A stretch of DNA of 64,000 nt from assembly GCA_039720395.1 (NCBI GenBank), contig CM077824.1:19925046-19989045 (forward strand). Reading direction: 5' to 3'. The stretch is from Liquidambar formosana (taxonomy: Eukaryota; Streptophyta; Magnoliopsida; Saxifragales; Altingiaceae). Numbering within the stretch: position 1 is the stretch's first letter; every line of letters begins with the position of its first letter. The notes under the pieces were generated by a model. The model did not search any database and was not told the DNA's origin. It was given only the letters and a program-made list of their open reading frames with translations. Below, piece after piece: positions 56,166 through 64,000 of the stretch. The translations under genes were made by a program, and so were the position numbers.

Positions 56166-56531
56166 CAGGCCAGGCCTTGAGGTAAGGCCACTCAGGCGGC
56201 TCTTGAGGCCCCAAAATTTGGACAAAAAATAAGGACTCCAACGTAGTTGGTACCCTTGTAGTTGGTACCCTTGTAGTAAGTGAAAAAAAAAAACATTTTT
56301 TTAATAACTAGATGAGCAAAGGCCTAAGGGTCTTAAATAACTCTTAAGTTCCTAACCCAAGTCCTCCATGTACAATAGGCCAAATGGCCAGACAATCTAC
56401 TAAACTCAAGCCCAAAACCAAAATGAAAAATAAAATTGTTGAGTATAAATTTTATTATGCTTGTGAATAAGTATAGAGGGCTCTATTTTAAGAGTTCGCC
56501 TAGGGTCCTAAAAAACTCAAGACCAGCCCTG
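56166..56531. mobile_element. hAT MITE with CAGGCC / CCCTG ends, 366 bp
   Basis: Left CAGGCCAGGCCTTGAG, right complement CAGGGCTGGTCTTGAG. The flanks CATACACC (56158-56165) and CATATACC (56532-56539) differ at one position. The GGCCCCAAAATTTGGAC inner motif is typical of this widespread plant family. Noncoding. Confidence 0.75.
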
Positions 56532-56708
56532 CATATACCCTTCACATTTATTTTCGATGTGTGGAATGTGTTTAGCATCAAACATCGTTCTTGAACAATT
56601 TGGTGTTTTGTGCGAACAAACTATGAATATATGCATAGCAGTGCAGTGTAAATGAAGAAGATGGTAATTCATGCAAAACTAATTCAAAATGTCAACAAAA
56701 ACCAATGG

Positions 56709-57430
56709 TTTTTTTTTTTTTTTTTTTTTTTCTTTCAAGAGAAAGGAGCATATACCTTTTTCATATATATTATAAAAATAAGAAAACACAAAAATGATAG
56801 AAGAAATAAGTCAATAAATGCAGAGGAAACAAAAACTAGGGTCGAAACCTAAAAGAAGGCTAAACATATCATTACATATAGCAGAATTAAGTAGTGTAGA
56901 AAGAACAGCCCAAAGCCATTGAAATCCTTGGTGAAGAAGATGCATATTAGCTACTTTATCAGCTACAACATTACCCTCGTGAAAGATGCGAGAACACTGA
57001 AATCTCGTAAGCCTTGGGAAAAACATACAATTCTATCATCTGACCTGGAGTGACCAAGTTAGGAGGAATGTAGGCAGGGTTCAATAAGCAATGAATGATG
57101 ATTGAAAGAGAGTCACACTCAATCCACAAAGATAACCAACCCTTCTCCCAAGCTTTGCCCAATACCGAATATAACAGCCAACAATTCTGCATAGAAATCC
57201 CTCTAAATCCCAACATTGAACCAGAAAATTCCTTTCAATAATCCCAACTATTATGAAATACCCCACCAGCAGGCCCTTACCGAGGCCATCCGTATTAAGC
57301 TTAATCCAAGAATGCAAAGGGAGATACCAATAAATTGAAGAAATAGTAGGAGCCTTCCTAGGAATACCAGCTACACCAATTGAACGCAAAACAAGCAAGT
57401 CTGAAACACAGCTCTAGTCCAATGGTTTTG
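56709..57430 (-). pseudogene. LINE 3' end with RNase H domain, copy 2
   Basis: On the minus strand, frames give SWIKLNTDGLGKG (RNase H start with catalytic Asp), FRGISMQNCWLLYSVLGKAWEKGW, LSLWIECDSL (acidic residues) and FQCSRIFHEGNVVADKVANM (C-terminal H..GN.VAD block). This is the RNase H of plant L1 LINEs. Two frame changes interrupt it. The T run at 56709-56731 is its poly-A tail on the minus strand, defining the 3' end. Confidence 0.72.
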
Positions 57431-58998
57431 AATGTCCATACTCATCAAATATCGAGTACACATCAACAAGGCAACAAATCACACATTTGCTATATATATA
57501 TTTAAAGGAACTTCACAAATACAGCTGGCAAGTGTTCATGCACATATGTGCATCTATATAAAAATAAATACCCATTCTTCAGGAACGATAGAAATTCTTG
57601 GCCCTTCACAAGGAATATTGTTGCTACAACTTACCATGTGCAGACTAGGACGACCTCATATATGTTTAGAAGCTTGGATTTCGTGCTATATATGCTTGAT
57701 CATGGTTGTTACAAATCATGAATGATTTCCTGTAAATAACAAAGAACATCAACAATGGAAACAGATACAGGGGTATATCTACCATCATTTTTATATAGTT
57801 AAGTAATAGTCAGCAAGTGAAACAAAAATTTGGGCACAATTTCTTCGAAACCAACAGAGTACTCCTTTTAAGTAAAAATAAATTTAAAAAAAACCTTCTT
57901 CCCTCTCAAAACTAAATCACAATTTAGTTGTTATCATGTTAGCTTAGTTCTATTCATGTTAAACACATACACTAGGCCTGCCACGCGTGAACAAACTAGG
58001 CAACCTAATTAAATAAGATGTAAACCCTACCTTTTTTCTCCTTTTTTCAGTACCTCTCTGGAAAAAGGATTTTTAGACACTTTTAAGGGAGTCCAACAAC
58101 AAAATAAGGAATTCCTATTAAATAATCTAAATTTAAATGCTTATATGACAAAATTCCCTAAATGCAAGCTTTTTAGGACTTGCAATGAATTACTGGATTT
58201 TCAATTTCTACATTATATATGAGTTGGAACTTCTTCCATTTGCAACAAAAATGAAGTTAAAAAGTTAAAATAAATAAATAAATTTGAGTGTGGGGATATT
58301 TTTATTATTGGTAACCTCTTAACCTGACTGAAGTATTTAAACACAGATGTACAAGGTCTTGTATTTAGTTAGTTTCTACACACTAGTGCTGGCTTGTTCG
58401 TCATCATCCCCACTCTTATTCCAGAAAGAGGTAAGCCTTAGTTTTCCAACGATCAAGATAAAGCTTTATGGTTGAGCAAAGTTCTAGTTATTTTGAAGTT
58501 CATCTGGAATTTTGGTAAAAGTTGTTGAAACTGATTACCTCTGGTGAGGCAATCTGAGAGTGTTATGCCTTATCCTCTGCCAATTCTGATATTTCATGTC
58601 GAATTACTTGAGCACTTCCATTTTCTTCCCTCTCTATGCCTACTCCCACTTCACTTTTATTTACTTTTCCCTATTCTTCTTCTTCTTCTTCTTCTTCCAC
58701 CTCTTGTTGACTGGATATATCATTTTTGACCTGATCACATACAACAAGACAATTAGTCTAATATTTGAAAAATTAAAGAAAAAATCAATGAATATGCCAG
58801 AGTGACTAATAAAGAAAAGAAATTATGAAGAAATTTGTTTGAAAAATTTTCAAGAAAATTTGACATTTGGGGACCAAGTTCTTTTTCAAGCCAAATAATG
58901 TTTGCCCAAATTTGCGAGGACAATTCTAAATCTAATTCTTATCAAACTGGTAGAACTGTATGGTGGATGTTGTTAGCCAAGTGTAGAGCTCTAAGGTA
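56775..58998. repeat. Paralogous block, copy 2 (partner 35440-38165)
   Basis: Colinear with copy 1 and directly downstream (on the minus strand) of the open LRR exons of cluster B, which shows what copy 1 has lost. Confidence 0.85.
58539..58730 (-). CDS. Possible short C-terminal exon of NLR cluster B
   Basis: Minus-strand acceptor GATCAG|GTCAAAAATG at 58730 and donor AGAG|GTAATCAG at 58539. Reads VKNDISSQQEVEEEEEE and stops after two more glutamates; the partner at 37688-37887 runs 17 residues further. The LRR exon at 59816 already ends with its own stop, so this would need alternative splicing or belong to an older gene form. Weak inference. Confidence 0.2.
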
Positions 58999-59233
58999 TT
59001 ATATGGGAGTATAAATGTGAGAAAAATATAGAAGAGAGAGAATGAAAGTTTCAGCCAGAAAAGAAAACTCTTTGTTACTAGTGTGCTTCCCTCTTTTAAA
59101 AATAATTTTAAAAAAAAGGGTTGCAGATGGGAAATACTTGGATGACATATTGTCATTTGTGGTCATTGCTTTTGGCTCTCATTGCTAAGTCTGTCATTAC
59201 CCGTTGTAGAAAAACCCTCCTAAAGTACGGGGG

Positions 59234-59359
59234 TTGACAGAAAACCCCCTGATGTTCAAAAATCAAGCAATATCCTCTGAAGTCATTTTGAACATTACTT
59301 GATTTTAAACATTTTGAGGCGACATTGCTTGATTTTGAATATTAGGGGTTTTTTTTCCT
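59234..59359. repeat. Inverted-repeat (foldback) element
   Basis: Arms ACCCCCTGATGTTCAAAAAT / TTTTGAATATTAGGGGT and AATCAAGCAAT / ATTGCTTGATT around AAGTCATTTTGAAC. Looks like a small MITE; no target duplication identified. Confidence 0.5.
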
Positions 59360-59397
59360 AACCCTTTCCATATTTCAAGGGAGTTATCTGCAATTTA

Positions 59398-59425
59398 CAA
59401 AAAAAAAAAAAAAAAAAAAAAAAAA
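59398..59425. repeat. Poly-A tract
   Basis: Twenty-eight A. Confidence 0.9.
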
Positions 59426-59565
59426 ATTCAAATTTTTGCCCAAAAAAACAATAGATGAAAGAAAAATATTTGGAGGAAGTGAATCTTGACGCCATAAATC
59501 GCCTCTTAGCAGAAAATTCAACCAACAATACACTCACAATTTCACAAACATGCACACACATGTAT

Positions 59566-59596
<31 letters not shown>

Positions 59597-59815
59597 ACAT
59601 GTCAAACAAATTGCAAATTCCCCCCTCCCCTCCGCCGGGCCAAGATCCTCTTTAGTCAATGCGTCCCCATCTAGTCAATTACCCTTTGTTCATTTTAGAT
59701 GGTTGGTAACCCTCCACAAGGACTCCCATTTACTAAAAACTTCATTTGTCTAATCGCTTTGTACAACATGTGCAGATATGAATAGTAATTTGACACCATT
59801 CAGTTACAAAAAAAT

Positions 59816-60331
59816 TTAGAGCATCAATACCTTTTCTTGGAATAGGTGTTCTATGGTTCCATTGAGGCTGCCCTCCCATCGTTTTTCACCATCTTCTACT
59901 GTTATTCTACGGAGCTTTGGTGTACTAATGGATCCAGAAAAGAATGTCCGCATTTCAGGGCACCCCTCTAATTGCAATCTTTTCAATAATGGCAATTCAA
60001 AACTATAATTTTCTGAGCAGAAAATCCTGAGGTCACTTAGATAACATAACTCCATGTTTTCTAATTGAAAGAGTGATATATGTCCTTCCCCACCAAGCCC
60101 TTCAACTTCAAAAATCTCTTTCATCAAATTGCATTCTTTGACAAAGAGTTCGTTTAAATTCTTTAGTCTTGGGAGTAAATTAGATGGAGGAACCCTTGTC
60201 AGTTTGTGACATCCATTCACTTCTAATCTTTTTAGTTGACAAAAGGATTCATCTGGAAGTAGACTGTGGAATAGCTCTTGCAAATTTTCCATGTATAAAA
60301 TCCTCAACTTCTCCAAGTTGGTGAATGCAAC
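59816..60331 (-). CDS. NLR cluster B, terminal LRR exon
   Basis: Part of the ligand-sensing/regulatory LRR domain of a CC-NBS-LRR immune receptor (relatives of At4g27190), expected in the cytoplasm. The minus-strand acceptor TTGTACAG|GTTGCATTC at 60331 starts the exon in phase 0 with VAFTNLEKLRIL. It then shows LRR units NLQELFHSLLPDESFCQL, LNELFVKECNLMKEIF, LENMELCYLSDLRIFC and LKRLQLEGCPEMRTFF, the closing STPKLRRITVEDGEKRW, LNGTIEHLF and a stop at 59816. The end matches the usual C-terminus of this NLR class. Uninterrupted throughout, unlike cluster A. Confidence 0.85.
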   Translation of the reverse strand, partial: VAFTNLEKLRILYMENLQELFHSLLPDESFCQLKRLEVNGCHKLTRVPPSNLLPRLKNLNELFVKECNLMKEIFEVEGLGGEGHISLFQLENMELCYLSDLRIFCSENYSFELPLLKRLQLEGCPEMRTFFSGSISTPKLRRITVEDGEKRWEGSLNGTIEHLFQEKVLML

Positions 60332-60783
60332 CTGTACAAATGGCCACTTTCTCCAAAATTAACTTATTGATAATTTAGGAAATATGGTAGTTCTATCATT
60401 TTCATATTGATAATAATATCATCTGGAAAGAAGAGATAAAGCAAAGATAGTTGAATATGGCAAAGTGACTACAAAAGAAAAAAAAAATTTGTGAAACTGT
60501 TTGTTTGAAAAATTTTGCAAGAAAATTCGACATCTGGGGACCAAGTTGGATTCAGACCAAATAATTTTTGCCCCAAATTGGAAACCAAAAACAATTCTTA
60601 TCAAAAAACAAAACAACAAGTGGAAGAGTCATGTATTATAGTCTCTGCTTTAAAAACTTTTGAGAACGTTGCAACTACAACAAGAATCCAACCTTATGAA
60701 AAATCTTAGGAATTTGCAGATATATATAGACTCTATGTTAACAAACTATAGTTGAGAATGTAAAACTCAAACTACGTACATAC
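60332..60783 (-). other. Intron between the two cluster B LRR exons
   Basis: 452 bp with GTATGT donor at 60783 and TACAG acceptor at 60332. The stretch 60480-60545 resembles 58840-58890 of the downstream flank (TTTGAAAAATTTTG, GGGGACCAAG), a remnant of local duplication. Confidence 0.65.
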
Positions 60784-61551
60784 CCATTCATCAAAGAGCG
60801 GTCGAATGGGGACACAAGAGTTGGCCACCTCAGGTTTTTCTTCGAATTCATCATCATTCATTTGAGGATTTTGCAGGAACGAATGTTTAGGAGTGAATGA
60901 CTTCATTCTGGGACATTCTATTATCCACAACTCTTTCAGGGATGGCCAATTTAAAGTACAAGACCCTGTGTGAAAACTTGTGAGACTCAGTAGTGTTTGT
61001 AGTTTGAGAGTGTGTAGTTGAGGGAACCGAATAATCTCTGTGGGATTCAAATCTCCTTCTCTTTCCTTCACAACTATTGCTTCCATCATCTCACAAGAAT
61101 CAATGTCTACTTCTTTGAGCTGAGCAAGACCGTGGGCAATGGAAGTTGAGAATATCTTTGTCAGACTGTCATATTCAGAAACATATAGCGAACTTAAGCT
61201 CTGAAGACTAATAAGGGATTCATTTGGAGCTTCTGTTGACCAGATTTCCCTTAACTTGGGTAGATACTCTAACTCCAATTTTGTCAGCTGTGAAAGGGTC
61301 CGTGTCCCAGCAGCAAGCCCTTCAATTTCAAATATTATTTCCACCGAATCACATTCTTGTACCAAAACTTCCTCTAAATTCTTTAACCCTTTCAACAGAT
61401 TGGATGGAACCACATTCAACAGCTCTTGACATTCATCCACTATCAATTCCCTTAGTTGACAAAAAGAGTCAGTTGGAAGCCGTGAGTGCCATATATCTTT
61501 CACGTTATCCAAACGGCATATATGCAATGTCTGTAAGGTGGGAAAAGTGAC
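60784..61551 (-). CDS. NLR cluster B, penultimate LRR exon, 256 codons
   Basis: Acceptor CATTGCAG|GTCACTTTT at 61551, donor GATGAATGG|GTATGT at 60784. The exon is 768 bp, phase 0 to phase 0, fully open. It reads VTFPTLQTLHICRLDNVKDI, FCQLRELIVDECQELLNVVP, LEEVLVQECDSVEIIFEIEG, LTKLELEYLPKLREIWSTEA, LSSLYVSEYDSLTKIFSTSI, LKEVDIDSCEMMEAIVVKE, LHTLKLQTLLSLTSFHTG and LKELWIIECPRMKSF: about eight to nine LRRs with the L..L.I..C pattern of this NLR class. The last 40 residues are acidic (NPQMNDDEFEEKPE). Further upstream exons, including NB-ARC, are not in the window: either beyond 64000 after a long intron, or lost. Confidence 0.88.
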
Positions 61552-62078
61552 CTGCAATGAGATTCAATGCAATTGCATTCTTTTAAAAGATGATGTCATC
61601 ATATAACACAAAGGAATGAATACACAAGCTCGGTTTTAATACACACATATGAAATAAAAAGATACCTTCCTTTTGTCAAATTTATATAGTTAATTTCTAA
61701 TATACAAAATTGGTCATCTTTCATACTGCATTTCCCGCTTGCTTTCCAGCAGGAAATTAATTGAAATATTATATCAGAGAAGAGGGATACTAACTTCTTA
61801 GACTAATAATCCTCGTCTTTGTTACACTCTTTTCTTGAGCAAAGAGCGAGAAAACTTTGGATCTAGAGTGGTTGTCCAAATGGAATTCCTGTTATTTAAC
61901 CTTTTTATAATTCGAGAAATATAGGAGCTCTTTATTTGGAATTACTTTTATTTTGACCTACCAATTGGTCATTCTTCCTTTTTATTTATATATTCAATGG
62001 TTAAAATTTGGAAAGAATAATTAAAGTAGAAATTGCTAACTCGATCTGAGGCAAAGTTGGATGACATAAAAAATGATT
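61552..62078. other. Upstream intron or flank of cluster B; no exon seen
   Basis: Related to 30490-31150 upstream of cluster A exons. No NB-ARC or additional LRR motif. Confidence 0.45.
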
Positions 62079-62079
62079 A

Positions 62080-62273
62080 TAAATGACAAAAAAGCCTACT
62101 TAAATAATAGATTTTGGAAAAACTTTCTTCTAAAAAGTTGTTTAAAATAATGTTTTCTAATAGAACATATGATCAGTTTTTATGAAAACTTTCTATATTT
62201 TTCATAAAATCTTAAAGTGTAAAATAAGTAGGGGATGAAAAGCAAGTCTTTGGGTGCCAATAGAGGCCCCTTT
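62080..62273. mobile_element. Truncated right half of the foldback MULE MITE family
   Basis: Matches the right halves of 50529-50929 and 54525-54909, ending GGGTGCCAATAGAGGCCCC. The left half is absent. Confidence 0.8.
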
Positions 62274-62387
62274 TGAATTTCCAACTAGATTACAGAATTG
62301 GGTTGGATGGTAGAATTTATTGGATCCGACTCAAAACCATTGCTTGAGTTGGTATTTCATTTCCCTCAAGATTTTGGTTAATATCAG

Positions 62388-62604
62388 TAGGGACGTGTAA
62401 GAAACTGCCCAATCTGTCCAACCAAATCAATCTACTTTATTCCGTACCAACTCAAATGGTTTTAGAGGTTAAACAACGCAGTTTGGATGGATTAAGTAGT
62501 AAAATTAGCGGCTTAGTTTGGTTAGCAGGGCGAACTTTCTCAAATCGCCTATAAACAAAACCAACCCATCTTTAATAATATATGTATAAAATTATAATAA
62601 AAAG
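62388..62604. mobile_element. Truncated left part of the 6009-type hAT MITE
   Basis: Starts TAGGGACGTGTAAGAAACTG and follows 6009-6200 with substitutions (GAGGTTA, GTAGTAAAATTAGCGG, TCTTTAATAATATATG). The right half is missing. Confidence 0.75.
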
Positions 62605-62716
62605 AGTAAAGTCAACATCTCCTCGTGTTTGTGTCATATTATGTGCTTAAGCCATCTATGGGTTTTGATAAGCTTTTTGTTAACTTGATATAGTAAAATA
62701 ATCATTTAAACCTATA

Positions 62717-62978
62717 CTATCTCCGTTCCTATTTAAGTGGCCTACTTTCTTTTTTGGGATATTTCAAAATTATTGTCACATTCAAAAAGCCAATGATTTT
62801 TCTTATTTCATTTCCTAAAATACCCTTGAAATGGTATTCTCTCTTTTTACGATGTTTTGTATACTTGAGGGTAAAATTGGAATGTTGAAAGATATGTATT
62901 GATGTGAAAGCATTTATCAAGGTCTCCTAAAAAAACGTGTTTTTTTCAAAGGAGACAGTCAATTAGGAACAGAGGGAG
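62717..62978. mobile_element. Stowaway-type MITE, 262 bp
   Basis: Ends CTATCTCCGTTCCTATTTAA and GGAACAGAGGGAG, flanked by TA (62715-62716 and 62979-62980). CTCCCTCCGTTCC-type ends with TA duplication are diagnostic for Stowaway elements mobilised by mariner-like transposases. Confidence 0.88.
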
Positions 62979-63121
62979 TACATTTCTTGAGTTCATAGAG
63001 GGTAAGCGTAAGTATTCCGTACAGATAAAAGTTGGAATTATTTTGATTAAAATTATCGTTTAGCATTTTTACTAAAACTATAATTCTAAGAACATCTTTG
63101 TAAATTGTAAATAGAAAAATG

Positions 63122-63240
63122 TTGGGTCTCTCGAATTCGGGATGCCCAAATAGACACAAGGATGGATCCCACAGTTGTCCCAACCCTAGTGGGTCTCCAC
63201 CTCTTGTGTCTGTTCGGACATCCCAAATTCTGGGCAGTTA
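63122..63240. repeat. Small foldback element
   Basis: TTCGGGATGCCCAAATAGAC and its imperfect complement GTCTGTTCGGACATCCCAAA form arms around 40 bases; AGACACAAG/CTTGTGTCT is exact. Confidence 0.65.
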
Positions 63241-63274
63241 GCATTAATAGCCTAATTAAATAAAACATTATAAA

Positions 63275-63558
63275 AAGGGTTTTCTTAACATTTGCCTTTA
63301 GGGCACATATTTAGCTGCAATTAATAAGCCAATCATTACATGGACAAAAGTGCTTGCACAGTTTTTTAAACACTTTTACATTTTTCCAAACAACTTTCAC
63401 CCATATTCTATGCATTTCATCACAGTTTTTTAAACACTTTTACATTTTTCCAAGAAACTTTCACCATATTCTATGCATTTCATCATTTTTCCATGCAATG
63501 ATTGGCTTATTAATTAAGGCTAAACATGTGCCTTAGGGCACACGTTAAGAAAACCCTT
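63275..63558. mobile_element. MITE with AAGGGTTTTCTTAAC ends, 284 bp
   Basis: AAGGGTTTTCTTAAC at the left and GTTAAGAAAACCCTT at the right are exact inverted repeats. Further in, CCTTTAGGGCAC pairs loosely with GTGCCTTAGGGCAC. The inside has a 64-bp tandem repeat (63357-63420 and 63421-63484). Flanks ATTATAAA/ATTAAAAA may be a worn duplication. Related ends occur around 6783-7007 and 10966-11180. Confidence 0.75.
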
Positions 63559-63644
63559 ATTAAAAATACTTTAAGCAATAAGTTACTCTAACCAATTACT
63601 TTGGAGATGGGTGGGTTGGTTTCGAGTCCACACTATTTTATTTA

Positions 63645-64000
63645 CTAGTTATTGCACACGTGCGTTGCACATGGATTTTTTGTCAATAATAAAATGATTT
63701 AAAAATCATCAATTATTTTTCCTAAATAAACATATAAAAGATCAATACTTCCCAAGATCTTTTTAGATTGAATAGGGATTGACCCTTTTAATGTAGCATA
63801 GCCCTTCATCTAGTGGTAATTATCTCTTCAATATTGTCCATATCAATTAAATATAAACTTTATTTACTTAAGGAAGGTTATGTGGCCATTTGTTCTTTAA
63901 CATTTAATCCATATCAAGTGTGAAGATTTGAGTTTCAATAAAAAAAAATAAAAAAAGTGTGAAGATTTGAGATGTTAAGAAATTATTTATTACTTCGTAG
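63645..64000 (-). mobile_element. 3' terminus of a minus-strand Helitron running off the window
   Basis: On the minus strand the sequence ends CATGTGC AAC GCACGTG (7-bp stem with one G-T pair, 63657-63673), then TGCAATAA and CTAG at 63645-63648, followed by T. The rest of the element lies to the right and its 5' end is outside. Confidence 0.6.

Overview
The window looks like nuclear DNA from a dicot-like plant, probably woody. It is AT-rich and dominated by plant transposable elements (hAT, Mutator-like/MULE, Harbinger-like, Stowaway, Helitron, TRIM, L1-type LINE, SINE). It also holds CC-NBS-LRR type leucine-rich-repeat exons with plant-style GT..AG introns and the first exon of a plant N-acetylglucosamine kinase. 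I cannot name the species. No complete ordinary host gene lies inside the window; the only long intact reading frame is a transposase.

Layout. 1-5,100: an LTR end, a Helitron (1487-2593) and unique or degraded DNA. 5,300-20,700: a mosaic of segmental duplications. A unit of about 1.9 kb is tandemly duplicated (6549-10729 and 10730-17160), and each copy later received its own insertions. The left copy holds a hAT MITE, a Pack-MULE with a carboxylesterase fragment and another hAT MITE. The right copy holds a 4.6-kb hAT element with an intact 721-codon transposase. Each copy preserves the empty sites of the other. A third, partial copy follows at 17,881-18,590, and 928-2732 (minus its Helitron) recurs at 19,681-20,407 between two 260-bp direct repeats. 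21,078-22,724: a second MULE with internal tandem repeats. 22,740-30,470 (minus strand): downstream flank and three LRR exons of a decayed NLR gene, with a LINE fragment inserted in the flank. 30,470-35,430: repeat-rich DNA with a hAT-like element.

35,440-38,165 and 56,775-58,998 are paralogous copies of an NLR downstream flank. Only the second still has LRR exons beside it (59,816-61,551), and those are open. 38,300-50,250: a small retroposon, LINE tails, a TRIM with three LTRs, exon 1 of an N-acetylglucosamine kinase, hAT-like and short foldback MITEs, a second Helitron and a probable solo LTR. 50,495-54,332: a large MULE containing a Harbinger-like element and related MITEs. It is followed by two MULE MITEs placed back to back and sharing one target duplication (54,525-55,300). 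62,000-64,000: truncated MITEs, a Stowaway and the terminus of a third, minus-strand Helitron.

No operon-like cooperation is expected. The functional links are between autonomous and non-autonomous transposons (the hAT transposase and MITEs with similar ends) and within the duplicated NLR cluster. Boundaries were read by eye from terminal repeats, target-site duplications and paralogous empty sites. Family names rest on motif recognition, not database searches.
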